Shown: one piece after another, positions 1 to 7,016 of the stretch | Numbering within the stretch: the stretch's first letter is position 1 | Layout of the letters: every line of letters begins with the position of its first letter | Assembly (NCBI GenBank): GCA_009774765.1 | Contig: VSOK01000062.1 | Location: forward strand, 1 to 10,620 | Direction: 5' to 3' | DNA: 10,620 nt | DNA from: Bacteroidales bacterium | Lineage (GTDB): Bacteria > Bacteroidota > Bacteroidia > Bacteroidales > UBA932 | The notes under the pieces: model-generated | What the model was told of the DNA's origin: nothing | Seen by the model: the letters and a program-made list of their open reading frames with translations, nothing else | Databases searched by the model: none | Program-made: the position numbers and the translations under genes

Positions 1-1
1 T

Positions 2-892
2 CTCGATCCTGAGTATCTCGCTTATATGCTCAAGTACGATTCAGTACACGGCAAATTCAATCACGAGATCGCTGTAGAGGGCAACTACCTTATCGTAGAC
101 GGCAACAAGATCCGCCTTACTGCAGAGATGGATCCTGCAAACCTCAAATGGAACGAGGTTGAGGCTGAGGTTGTAGTAGAGTCAACCGGTCTTTTCCTTG
201 AGGACGCAAAAGCTCGCAAACACATCGAGGCAGGCGCAAAGAAAGTGATCATGTCAGCTCCTTCAAAGGATGCTACTCCAATGTTCGTATACGGTGTCAA
301 TGACAAGACTTACGCTGGTCAGGACATCATTTCAAACGCTTCTTGTACAACTAACTGTCTTGCTCCTATCTCAAAGGTGCTCAACGACAAGTTCGGTATC
401 AAGAGAGGTCTTATGACAACAGTTCACGCTGCAACAGCTACTCAGAAGACTGTTGACGGTCCTTCAAAGAAAGACTGGAGAGGCGGACGCGGTATCCTTG
501 AGAACATCATCCCTTCATCAACAGGTGCTGCAAAAGCTGTAGGTAAAGTTCTTCCTGAGCTCAACGGCAAACTTACAGGTATGTCAATGCGTGTACCTAC
601 CTCTGACGTATCAGTTGTTGACCTTACTGTAGAGCTTGAGAAAGCTGCTACTTACGAGGAGATCTGCGCTGCTATGAAGGCTGCTTCTGAGGGAGAGCTC
701 AAAGGTATCCTCGGATACACTGAGGAGGCTGTCGTTTCAACTGACTTCCGTGATGATTCACGCACTTCAATCTTCGACGCAAAAGCTGGTATCCAGCTCG
801 ATCCTACTTTCGTTAAAGTTGTATCTTGGTATGACAACGAGTGGGGTTACTCAAACAAAGTGCTCGAGATGGCTCGCGTAATTGCAAAATAA
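2..892 (+). CDS. gap: Glyceraldehyde-3-phosphate dehydrogenase, 5'-truncated by the window edge
   Basis: Type I GAPDH, the cytosolic glycolytic enzyme that converts glyceraldehyde-3-phosphate, phosphate and NAD+ to 1,3-bisphosphoglycerate. The reading frame is already open at base 2 and reads LDPEYLAYMLKYDS before the first internal ATG at 26, which is family sequence, so that ATG is not the start. 296 codons are visible; a normal GAPDH has about 335, so roughly 40 N-terminal residues (the first part of the NAD-binding fold) lie outside. The catalytic Cys is codon 344-346 within SNASCTTNC, and the catalytic His is codon 425-427 within TTVHAATATQK. The C-terminus has the usual WYDNEWGYSNKV. 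Codon choice is strongly biased (gct, ctt, tca, aaa), as expected of a very highly expressed gene. A terminator follows 27 bases after the stop. Cofactor preference (NAD versus NADP) cannot be judged without the N-terminus. Confidence 0.97.
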   Translation, partial: LDPEYLAYMLKYDSVHGKFNHEIAVEGNYLIVDGNKIRLTAEMDPANLKWNEVEAEVVVESTGLFLEDAKARKHIEAGAKKVIMSAPSKDATPMFVYGVNDKTYAGQDIISNASCTTNCLAPISKVLNDKFGIKRGLMTTVHAATATQKTVDGPSKKDWRGGRGILENIIPSSTGAAKAVGKVLPELNGKLTGMSMRVPTSDVSVVDLTVELEKAATYEEICAAMKAASEGELKGILGYTEEAVVSTDFRDDSRTSIFDAKAGIQLDPTFVKVVSWYDNEWGYSNKVLEMARVIAK

Positions 893-919
893 TTTTCCCC
901 TTCGGGATTTTTATAATGG

Positions 920-946
920 CAGGTGGCCTTTGGGTCACCTGTTTTT
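920..946 (+). terminator. Intrinsic terminator of gap
   Basis: A 9-bp stem, CAGGTGGCC (920-928) with GGTCACCTG (933-941), contains one G-T wobble and closes a TTTG loop. It is followed directly by five T (942-946). It lies 27 bases past the gap stop codon and 33 bases before the next start, so it should separate gap from nhaC. Confidence 0.85.
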
Positions 947-979
947 CGTTATTCTTATAAGGTGTTTTAGATAGCAGTT

Positions 980-2428
980 ATGAAGTCGCTTAAATGTTCG
1001 GAAAGACCGTCATGGATAGTCTCTGTGGTGCCGTTTGCAGTCCTTGTCGCAGTTCTTGTGGTAGTGGTGCGCGTGTTCGGAGCAGATGCCCTGGCTGGAG
1101 GAAGCCAGGTCGCATTGCTTTTTGCCGCAGGTGTTACTGTGGCGATATCTATGATTTTTTATAAGGCGCAATGGGAAGATCTGGAAAATGCCATACTGGA
1201 CAATATACGTGCTGTCGGATCGGCTGTGCTGATTCTGCTGCTTATAGGAGCCATTGCTGGATCGTGGATGATCAGCGGCATTGTACCGTCTATGATCTAT
1301 TATGGGATGAAAATAATCATCCCTGAAATATTCCTTTTTGCAGCCTGTCTTATAAGCGCTCTGATCGCGATTATGACCGGCAGCTCGTGGACGACAATAG
1401 CTACGATAGGAGTCGCTTTGATCGGAATCGGGACTGCCCAGGGGTATGATGCAGGATGGACTGCAGGGGCGATAATCTCCGGTGCATATTTCGGGGACAA
1501 AGTGTCTCCTCTGTCGGATACTACAGTCCTTGCGTCTTCTTCTTCAGGCACACCCATCTTCACACATATAAGATATATGCTGATAACGACGGTTCCATCC
1601 ATCGTGATCGCTATGATTGTCTTCTTTGTTGCAAGTCTGCTGCATAATCATACGGACGCGTCCAGGATATCTGACTTTTCCTCTTCTTTGAAGGAGGCGT
1701 TCAATATTACTCCCTGGCTTCTTGTCGTACCGGTGCTTACAGGACTGCTTATCGTGAAGAAAGTGCCTGCAATGCTGACGTTGTTCATCGCTGCTTTTAT
1801 GGCAGGTATCGCCGCGCTTGTGTTCCAGCCTGAAGTCATAAGGGAAGTGGCAGGTATGGATACATTTTCATTTACCTGCGGCTTCAAAGGCATTATGCAG
1901 ACATACTATGGCTCTACAGCCATACATACCGGAAATGAAATCCTGGATGGGCTTGTCGTGACCAGGGGTATGACAGGTATGCTCAATACGGTATTTCTTA
2001 TCGTTTCCGCCGTGGCTTTCGGAGGAGCTCTGACAGGAAGCGGTATGCTTCAGAGCCTGACGGAAATGCTGACAAGATTCGTTTCAAGACGTGTCAGCCT
2101 TGTCTCCTCGACTGTCGGGACCGGAATATTCTGCAATATGGTCACAGGTGACCAGTACCTTTCCATTATTCTGACAAGCAGCCTGTACCGTAAGCTCTAT
2201 GAAAGCAAAGGTTATGAAAAGCGTCTTCTCAGCCGTTCGGTAGAGGATTCCGCGACGGTGGTATCCGTGCTCATACCGTGGAATTCTTGCGGTATGACCC
2301 AGGCTACGGTGCTGAAAGTTCCTACAATAGATTATCTTCCTTATTGCCTGTTCAATATAATATCTCCGCTGATGTCCATATTCATATCGGTCACAGGTTA
2401 CAGGATATATAAGAAATGTGCAAAATAA
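980..2428 (+). CDS. nhaC: NhaC-family Na+/H+ antiporter
   Basis: Inner-membrane sodium/proton antiporter that expels Na+ (or exchanges organic ions) using the proton gradient. The 482-aa protein is hydrophobic throughout, with around eleven to twelve predicted membrane segments, the first at about residues 12-32. NhaC-type signatures are visible: GSSWTT at residues 134-139 and GAYFGDKVSPLSDTT at 168-182. The second motif holds Asp173 and Asp180, candidate ion-binding residues by position in a membrane segment. Length fits the family (about 450-500 aa). The ATG at 980 is chosen because it is the first in frame and leaves a short cytoplasmic leader before segment one; no Shine-Dalgarno is seen, as is usual in Bacteroidota. 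It stands alone between the gap terminator and a 146-bp gap. Some relatives in the IT superfamily exchange malate/lactate or amino acids, so substrate is inferred from family only. Confidence 0.9.
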   Translation: MKSLKCSERPSWIVSVVPFAVLVAVLVVVVRVFGADALAGGSQVALLFAAGVTVAISMIFYKAQWEDLENAILDNIRAVGSAVLILLLIGAIAGSWMISGIVPSMIYYGMKIIIPEIFLFAACLISALIAIMTGSSWTTIATIGVALIGIGTAQGYDAGWTAGAIISGAYFGDKVSPLSDTTVLASSSSGTPIFTHIRYMLITTVPSIVIAMIVFFVASLLHNHTDASRISDFSSSLKEAFNITPWLLVVPVLTGLLIVKKVPAMLTLFIAAFMAGIAALVFQPEVIREVAGMDTFSFTCGFKGIMQTYYGSTAIHTGNEILDGLVVTRGMTGMLNTVFLIVSAVAFGGALTGSGMLQSLTEMLTRFVSRRVSLVSSTVGTGIFCNMVTGDQYLSIILTSSLYRKLYESKGYEKRLLSRSVEDSATVVSVLIPWNSCGMTQATVLKVPTIDYLPYCLFNIISPLMSIFISVTGYRIYKKCAK

Positions 2429-2574
2429 ACGATTAAGCCGAGTGCAGAAGCGAACTTGTTCGAGTTATGCCGAGGCGGAGTGATTGTAAACGAAGTTTAA
2501 AATAATTTTTTCCAGGATCTCGAACGGTATGCAATTTGCAAAAGCTGTCTCCGGAAAATTTAAATTGATATGAT
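2429..2574. other. Structured, repeat-like intergenic region before rubrerythrin
   Basis: This 146-bp non-coding gap separates nhaC from rbr. It contains two GCCGAG blocks 32 nt apart (2437-2442 and 2469-2474). Between them is a short hairpin, CGAA-CTTG-TTCG (2451-2462), whose CTTG loop matches the stable CUUG tetraloop class. Further on are a small inverted repeat, TAAAC-GAA-GTTTA (2487-2499), and a T run at 2506-2511, which could together act as a weak terminator for nhaC. T2508-C2513 (TTTTCC) can pair with GGAAAA at 2553-2558, enclosing the stretch before the rbr start. No clear TAnnTTTG box was found, so the rbr promoter is not located. The role (dispersed repeat, 5' leader, terminator or small RNA) is unknown. 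Confidence 0.45.
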
Positions 2575-3117
2575 ATGAAAAATCTTAAAGGAACTAAGAC
2601 CGAAGCCAATCTTTGGGAGGCATTTGCTGGTGAGTCAAAGGCTCGCAACAAATATACTTACTATGCATCAAAAGCCAGGAAAGACGGCTATGAACAGATC
2701 GCAAGCCTCTTTGAGGATACTGCAAACAACGAAAAAGAGCACGCTGAAATCTGGTTCAAGCTCCTTGTAGGGGGAGAGATTCCTGATACTGCTGCAAACC
2801 TTGAAGATGCAGCTCTCGGTGAGAACTATGAGTGGACTGATATGTACAGAAATTTTGCAAAGACAGCTCACGAAGAGGGATTCACCAAGATCGCAAAGCT
2901 GTTTGAAAAAGTCGCTGATATCGAGAAGACACACGAGGACCGTTACCGCAAGCTTCTTGAGAATGTCAAAGAAGGTCTCGTGTTCTCAAGGGACGAAGAT
3001 ATGATCTGGGAGTGCCGTAACTGCGGACACATTGTAATCGGCAAGAAGGCACCTGATATCTGTCCTGTATGCGACCACGCTAAAGCATATTTCCAGATTC
3101 ATCCTACAAACTATTGA
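2575..3117 (+). CDS. rbr: Rubrerythrin
   Basis: Non-haem di-iron protein of anaerobes that reduces hydrogen peroxide to water in the cytoplasm, using electrons passed through its rubredoxin domain. The 180-aa protein has the canonical two-domain plan. The N-terminal ferritin-like four-helix domain (about 1-135) carries likely iron ligands Glu20, Glu53, His56, Glu83, Glu86, Glu117 and His120, seen in the ESKARNKY, EKEHAE and EKTHE contexts. The C-terminal rubredoxin-like domain (about 140-180) has the four Fe ligands Cys147, Cys150, Cys163 and Cys166 in CRNCG and CPVC. Length is about ten residues short of the Desulfovibrio-type protein, within family range. The start is the only sensible ATG, giving the standard MKNLKGTKTE opening. 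Codon use resembles gap, suggesting high expression. It is a single-gene unit ending at a strong hairpin shared with convergent pssA. Confidence 0.96.
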   Translation: MKNLKGTKTEANLWEAFAGESKARNKYTYYASKARKDGYEQIASLFEDTANNEKEHAEIWFKLLVGGEIPDTAANLEDAALGENYEWTDMYRNFAKTAHEEGFTKIAKLFEKVADIEKTHEDRYRKLLENVKEGLVFSRDEDMIWECRNCGHIVIGKKAPDICPVCDHAKAYFQIHPTNY

Positions 3118-3138
3118 TGAATGCTGATAAACTGATAA

Positions 3139-3179
3139 CAGAAGCGGTCATCCGAAATCATTTCAGATGACCGCTTCTG
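3139..3179. terminator. Bidirectional hairpin between convergent rbr and pssA
   Basis: A perfect 14-bp inverted repeat, CAGAAGCGGTCATC (3139-3152) and GATGACCGCTTCTG (3166-3179), encloses a 13-nt loop. Within that loop GAAA/TTTC can add four more pairs. It sits 22 bases after the rbr stop and 20 bases from the pssA stop. Neither flank has a strong T run, so it may terminate imperfectly or serve mainly as a 3'-end stabiliser for both transcripts. Confidence 0.7.
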
Positions 3180-3198
3180 CATTTCTGTCTTCCGCTGT

Positions 3199-3930
3199 CT
3201 ATTGTTGTCTGCCACGGACAAAATAATTTATGATATTCATAATGATGTATATTATTGTGGCAAGAATAAACACGATTGAGAATTTCTGCCCGAACAGGAA
3301 GACTATAATCGCGGTAGCAATGCATAGTCCTATGAAACATACCCTTTGCTTGTACACGATACTGTCTTTCTGCTGTCCCTTCTTGAATTTCAGGGAGAAC
3401 ATGCTGATTTCGCTGACAAGGAGCGCAGAAAGGCATACGGAGAGTACAGGAATGAATATTTTGCCTGATGCCCAAGCCGTAAGAAAGCTGTCCGGGGTGC
3501 AATAAATGTAATGTGCAAGTGCACCGCACAGAATTGCACAGGACGGTGTAGCGAGCCCTATGAAGTTTTCGCTCTGGCGTTCATCTATATTGAATTTGGC
3601 CAGTCTCAGCCCGGAGAATACCGCTATGCCCAGCGGAATGAAGTTCAACAGGCTCTCACCTGACAGTTCTGCCATCAGCCTGTATAGAATCATGGCCGGC
3701 AGGACTCCGAAGCTGACCATATCCGACAGTGAATCCAGCTGTTTGCCCAATTCCGAATAGGCGTTAAGGGCTCTTGCTGAGAGTCCGTCGCAGAAATCAA
3801 ATACGGCAGCTCCGAGAATCATATAGAATGCGATGTCAAATCTGCCGCCAAAAGTACAAATCACACCTATGACACCGCATAGCAAGTTCATAGATGTGAT
3901 TGTGTTGGGAATATGCTTTACTATATTCAT
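3199..3930 (-). CDS. pssA: CDP-diacylglycerol--serine O-phosphatidyltransferase
   Basis: Inner-membrane enzyme that transfers phosphatidyl from CDP-diacylglycerol to serine, giving phosphatidylserine, the precursor of phosphatidylethanolamine. The 243-aa protein shows a complete CDP-alcohol phosphotransferase signature, D-x2-DG-x2-AR-x8-G-x3-D-x3-D. It maps to Asp45, Asp48, Gly49, Ala52, Arg53, Gly62, Asp66 and Asp70, the metal-binding and catalytic residues. An N-terminal HIPNTITSMNLLCG motif is typical of type II (Bacillus-type) PssA rather than the E. coli phospholipase-D-like form. Several hydrophobic segments follow, and the C-terminus is basic (VRGRQQ). The gene starts 16 bases after the stop of the upstream peptidase on the same strand, so the two are probably co-transcribed. 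The decarboxylase gene psd, often a neighbour of pssA, is not in the window. Other CDP-alcohol transferases are less likely given the N-terminal motif. Confidence 0.93.
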   Translation of the reverse strand: MNIVKHIPNTITSMNLLCGVIGVICTFGGRFDIAFYMILGAAVFDFCDGLSARALNAYSELGKQLDSLSDMVSFGVLPAMILYRLMAELSGESLLNFIPLGIAVFSGLRLAKFNIDERQSENFIGLATPSCAILCGALAHYIYCTPDSFLTAWASGKIFIPVLSVCLSALLVSEISMFSLKFKKGQQKDSIVYKQRVCFIGLCIATAIIVFLFGQKFSIVFILATIIYIIMNIINYFVRGRQQ

Positions 3931-3946
3931 ACCGAATAGAGCAAGA

Positions 3947-5140
3947 CTATTTTATACCGAGCTTCTTCTTTATGTCTTTAGGGAGAGCGTCTTTGTGTAC
4001 GACTATATTGAGAGTCTTATATCGTACAAAAGCGTCTGAGGCATACCATATTCCGTTGTATTTGCCGGCATCTCCCCAGGAGTTCTTGACAATGAAGAAT
4101 TTGTTGCCGTCCTGGTCCTGTGCAAGTCCGTAGATGTGCATTCCGTGGTCGTCGGTGGTCTGCTTGTTGTCGTATGCGATCTGGCGCATTTCCTGGGTGA
4201 TTGTCTTCTCTGATGAAGATGTGACAACCTGAGGCTTCGCGCTTTCGTCTTTTCCGAGCCAGTGCTCCTGGTCTGAGCCTGCTCCGGGTTTCTGGTCAAC
4301 GTCAGGTACTGTAGCAAGACCGTTTCTTGTAAATCCAGCTTCGCTGACATCCGAACCCCAGGCAATCGTAAAGCCTTTGTCGATAGCGTTGTACATAACT
4401 TCCATAAACTCGTCTATAGGAAGGTTGTATGCTGAATCCCAACGCCAGTTGTCGCGGACCTCTATTATGAACGGCTCGTAGAACGGATGGTGTGTGAATG
4501 AAGTCAGGTTTACATAGTCGTCAGCATTGATTCCGAGCCAGTCTCTGAATGATTCAGGGGTATATGATGCTCCATTGTATTCAAACTGGGTCGGATATTC
4601 TCCGAGATATGCGTTTATGATTCCGTCATATCCTTTGAGCCAGGCTGTAGTAAGCTTGCGGTTAGGGTTTTCCGTAACAGCTTTTATATATGCTTCGAGT
4701 ACGGCGTCAAGTTCAGACTGCTCCGGTTTGTCTGTGCCGTAGTTCATACCGCTCATTGCTGACTGAGGGACGATGCCGTAGTCGTCGACTACGTGGAGCA
4801 CATCCCCGAATGAACTTCCTGCACTGAATCCGAGTGCTCCGTCCAGTCTGACGTATTTGATTCCTCTGTCGTGGTATGACTTGCCTACAACGAACATTTC
4901 AGAAAGGTCGATGTCATTGCAGCCTTTCATCCTGATTATCTCTGACTCGAGGAATGAAAGAGCGGAGAAACACCAGCAGGTACCTGAACGGTACTGGTTT
5001 TTGATGCTTGTTACGGGTGCTTCCTTGATTACCGTGAATTCATACTCGGCAGGCTTGCTGTCGCCTGCTTTTTCCTGTGCAAAAGCATAGGTCGCAGATA
5101 CAGCGACCGTCAATGCCAAAATGATTTTTTTGATATCCAT
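3947..5140 (-). CDS. Exported bleomycin-hydrolase-like (C1B) cysteine peptidase
   Basis: Papain-superfamily cysteine peptidase of the bleomycin hydrolase / aminopeptidase C type, probably an aminopeptidase acting on short peptides. The catalytic set is complete: Gln49 (oxyanion hole), Cys55 in SGTCWCF, His332 in DDHGMHIYG and Asn353 in KNSWG. Unlike cytosolic PepC, it begins with a clear Sec signal peptide: MDIKKI, a hydrophobic core, then AFA|QEK with cleavage likely after Ala21. It should therefore work in the periplasm or outside the cell. At 397 aa it is shorter than classical PepC (about 440-450). The Lys-rich C-terminal tail ending KKKLGIK is notable, since in bleomycin hydrolases the C-terminus reaches into the active site. 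It is the first gene of a probable two-gene unit with pssA. A -7 box lies about 35 bp upstream. Peptidase family is clear; exact substrate is inferred. Confidence 0.88.
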   Translation of the reverse strand: MDIKKIILALTVAVSATYAFAQEKAGDSKPAEYEFTVIKEAPVTSIKNQYRSGTCWCFSALSFLESEIIRMKGCNDIDLSEMFVVGKSYHDRGIKYVRLDGALGFSAGSSFGDVLHVVDDYGIVPQSAMSGMNYGTDKPEQSELDAVLEAYIKAVTENPNRKLTTAWLKGYDGIINAYLGEYPTQFEYNGASYTPESFRDWLGINADDYVNLTSFTHHPFYEPFIIEVRDNWRWDSAYNLPIDEFMEVMYNAIDKGFTIAWGSDVSEAGFTRNGLATVPDVDQKPGAGSDQEHWLGKDESAKPQVVTSSSEKTITQEMRQIAYDNKQTTDDHGMHIYGLAQDQDGNKFFIVKNSWGDAGKYNGIWYASDAFVRYKTLNIVVHKDALPKDIKKKLGIK

Positions 5141-5149
5141 ATCTTATTA

Positions 5150-5157
5150 TAATTTTG
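5150..5157 (+). promoter_or_regulatory. Candidate Bacteroidota -7 box for the hydrolase/phosphoesterase pair
   Basis: TAATTTTG matches TAnnTTTG exactly. A TTTG at 5129-5132, inside the start of the divergent peptidase gene, is a possible -33 element with a 17-nt spacer, slightly shorter than the usual 19-21. Transcription would start near 5164, giving a leader of about 50 nt before the ATG at 5213. It overlaps the face-to-face promoter at 5175-5182. Confidence 0.45.
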
Positions 5158-5174
5158 TTGCGACACAAATCATA

Positions 5175-5182
5175 CAAAGTTA
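5175..5182 (-). promoter_or_regulatory. Candidate Bacteroidota -7 box for the peptidase-pssA unit
   Basis: Read on the minus strand this is TAACTTTG, an exact TAnnTTTG match, 34 bases before the peptidase ATG. A minus-strand TTTG at 5211-5208 is the nearest -33-like element, but its 25-nt spacer is longer than the consensus 19-21, so the upstream element is weak or different. Confidence 0.5.
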
Positions 5183-5212
5183 GCAATTATTCGTAAATTA
5201 GCGGCCTCAAAA

Positions 5213-5908
5213 ATGAGAAATATGCCATCAGATATAAATATATTGTACATACACGGTATGGGAGGAGGGGGAGACAGCCGTATTCCCGCCATATTGAAGC
5301 AAAATATAAATGATTTTATTCCAAAGGATTCCGGCATATATATAAATGTAGTCGTGAGGACATACGACTTCGATCCCGAGGTGGCACGTACTCAGATTGC
5401 CGGATGGGTTGAAGAGCTCCGTCCGGCACTTATAGCGGGGGAGTCCCTCGGTGCCTTGAATGCGATAAGGATAGAAGGACTGCCGCATATACTTGTGTCC
5501 CCGTCGCTGAATGCTCCTCTTTATTTGGGGTACCTTGCATTCCTTGCCCTGATTCCTGGTATGACCTGGATTCTTGATATGATATACCGTCCTAAGCCTG
5601 GCGACCGCCAAAGGCTTCATTTTACATTCCGTACATTGCGCCATTACAGGGAACACAGGAGGAAGGCCCTTTCCTGCTCGCCTGCAAATGGAGGAAAGGA
5701 TTATTTCTATGCTTTTTTCGGGGAGTACGACCATTATTGCAAAAGCAGGATCGTGTGCAGGGATACGTGGTGCAGATACTTCGGCAAGGATTCATTCGAG
5801 ACATATCCGGGAACGCATTTTATGGAAGAGGAATATGTGCTGTCGAGGCTTGTCCCGAAGATTCTGTCTGTCCTGGGCATTGACTGTATAGACAAGGGAG
5901 GAGTATGA
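5213..5908 (+). CDS. Alpha/beta-hydrolase fold protein, function unknown
   Basis: A 231-aa predicted serine hydrolase. Strand-turn motif YIHGMGGGGDSR (12-23) looks like the oxyanion-hole HG region. GESLG (76-80) is the nucleophile elbow with Ser78. Asp173 in FGEYDHY and His202 in PGTHF complete a plausible catalytic triad in the correct order. Residues about 103-125 are strongly hydrophobic and sit where these enzymes carry a lid or cap, so they may form a lipid-facing lid or membrane contact. There is no signal peptide, so it is probably cytosolic. The ATG at 5213 is used; a second in-frame ATG at 5222 would remove only three residues and is equally possible. Its stop overlaps the following gene's start (ATGA, 5905-5908), implying translational coupling and a shared task. 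Esterase, lipase or thioesterase activity cannot be distinguished from sequence. Confidence 0.78.
   Translation: MRNMPSDINILYIHGMGGGGDSRIPAILKQNINDFIPKDSGIYINVVVRTYDFDPEVARTQIAGWVEELRPALIAGESLGALNAIRIEGLPHILVSPSLNAPLYLGYLAFLALIPGMTWILDMIYRPKPGDRQRLHFTFRTLRHYREHRRKALSCSPANGGKDYFYAFFGEYDHYCKSRIVCRDTWCRYFGKDSFETYPGTHFMEEEYVLSRLVPKILSVLGIDCIDKGGV
5896..5903 (+). promoter_or_regulatory. Shine-Dalgarno-like purine tract before the metallophosphoesterase
   Basis: GGGAGGAG lies inside the last codons of the hydrolase gene, ending two bases before the ATG at 5905. GGGAG alone would be spaced 4 nt. Such sequences are uncommon in this window, and it supports ATG 5905 as the start, although the tract also simply encodes Lys-Gly-Gly-Val and the spacing is tight. 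Confidence 0.4.
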
Positions 5909-6954
5909 GTTCCGGGTTTCTGATATTTGTGGTTTCCGTACTCGGCATTCTGACTGCGGAGCTGTTTTATCTGGCGGCGGACGCTCTTGTCGCCTTTGTC
6001 GCGATGCTTTTCGGAGCTTCATTCAAATCTTTTTTCCGCAAGGGGCTTTGGGGGCTTGCTGCCGTGCCTTTGATTTTTGCATACGGGAGCCTGGTCGAAC
6101 GCAATCTGTATAAAGTAAAAGAAGTTGAAATAGTCAGCGGCAAAGTTCCCGGATCATTCGACGGATACCGTATCGTGCATATTTCAGATATTCATCTCAG
6201 CTCATTCGCTGTCAGGCACAAGTCTTTGGCGCGTGCTGTCGCAAAGATAAATTCTCTTGAACCTGACGTCGTGCTTTTTACCGGTGACCTGATCACATTC
6301 ACTCCGGCGGAGATGGACGGTCTGGAGAATATTCTGGCAGGGATCAAGGCTGTGGACGGAGTGTATTCTGTCCTGGGCAACCACGATTATTGTCTGCATC
6401 ATAATTGGGGCAGTGACAGCCTGAGGCTTGCTGCTGTGGATGAAATTGTTGAAAGGGAGAGGAATATGGGATGGATTCCGCTTATGAATGGAAATGTGAA
6501 TATATCAAGAGGTTCTTCTGACGGTCTTTTCTCCGATATGATTTCTGTAATCGGTGTGGAAAATACTTCCGCATTGCCTCAATTCCCGTCATACGGGGAT
6601 TTGCTTAAAGCCAAAGCCGGTGCAGAAGGCTCTTTCAAGGTGCTTATGAGCCACGATCCTACTCATTGGAGGAATGAGGTTGTCCGGGACGGAGATATAG
6701 ACCTGATGCTTTCGGGGCATACGCATGCAATGCAGATATCGTTTCTCGGCTGGTCTCCGAGCTCTCTGATATTTGAGGAATACGGCGGTCTTTATGAGAG
6801 GACTCTTGGAAAGGTCTGGACAGGAAAGAGTTGCCTGTCCGATGCTCCTCAATATCTGTATGTCAATACCGGGCTTGGAGAGACCGGCTTTCCAGCAAGG
6901 ATAGGTGTGCGTCCGGAAATAACATTGATAACCCTCCGCAGCGGAAAAATGTGA
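5905..6954 (+). CDS. Membrane-anchored metallophosphoesterase (YkuE-like)
   Basis: Calcineurin-like metal-dependent phosphoesterase of 349 aa. The N-terminus holds two hydrophobic segments, about residues 4-37 (possibly a hairpin) and 47-63, so the enzyme is anchored in the inner membrane. The catalytic domain starts near residue 85 with all metal-binding motifs in order: D95-x-H97 in ISDIHL, GD at 127-128, GNHD at 158-161, His250 in SHDP and GHTH at 271-274. This layout matches YkuE-like integral-membrane phosphoesterases widespread in Bacteroidota. Which side of the membrane the catalytic domain faces depends on the number of N-terminal spans, which is uncertain. It overlaps the upstream alpha/beta hydrolase by four bases, so the two are made together; a joint role in lipid or envelope turnover is only inference. 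It ends 62 bases from the convergent aminotransferase stop. Confidence 0.87.
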   Translation: MSSGFLIFVVSVLGILTAELFYLAADALVAFVAMLFGASFKSFFRKGLWGLAAVPLIFAYGSLVERNLYKVKEVEIVSGKVPGSFDGYRIVHISDIHLSSFAVRHKSLARAVAKINSLEPDVVLFTGDLITFTPAEMDGLENILAGIKAVDGVYSVLGNHDYCLHHNWGSDSLRLAAVDEIVERERNMGWIPLMNGNVNISRGSSDGLFSDMISVIGVENTSALPQFPSYGDLLKAKAGAEGSFKVLMSHDPTHWRNEVVRDGDIDLMLSGHTHAMQISFLGWSPSSLIFEEYGGLYERTLGKVWTGKSCLSDAPQYLYVNTGLGETGFPARIGVRPEITLITLRSGKM

Positions 6955-6966
6955 TATTGCACTGAC

Positions 6967-6994
6967 AAAAAAAGAGCGGCTGTCTTGCCGCTCT
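6967..6994 (-). terminator. Intrinsic terminator of the aminotransferase gene
   Basis: An 8-bp perfect stem, AGAGCGGC (6973-6980) with GCCGCTCT (6987-6994), has a 6-nt loop. On the minus strand it is followed at once by a run of seven T (A6967-A6973 on the plus strand), so it is a classic terminator for the minus-strand gene. On the plus strand the following sequence (TCATTGTATTG) is only loosely T-rich, so termination of the phosphoesterase transcript there would be weaker. Confidence 0.85.
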
Positions 6995-7016
6995 CATTGT
7001 ATTGTTCTGCAGTACG

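Noticed and set aside
26..28. ATG at 26 as the start of the GAPDH gene
   Set aside because: The frame is open upstream to base 2 and those codons encode conserved GAPDH sequence, so the gene is truncated by the window edge.
2557..2566. AATTTAAATT palindrome before rbr as an operator
   Set aside because: A/T-only palindromes are common by chance in AT-rich gaps; no second copy or known regulator site supports it.
2433..2651. 72-aa minus-strand frame covering the gap before rubrerythrin
   Set aside because: It overlaps the rbr start in antisense and translates the hairpin region; non-coding structure explains the gap better.
3158..3529. 123-aa open frame on the minus strand, overlapping pssA in another frame
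   Set aside because: Rich in Cys, His and Arg, no start context, and it runs through the 3139-3179 hairpin; pssA in this region carries membrane segments with sensible composition.
5228..5734. 168-aa open frame on the minus strand
   Set aside because: Antisense to the alpha/beta hydrolase, which has an ordered catalytic triad and ATGA coupling; the shadow shows no domain.
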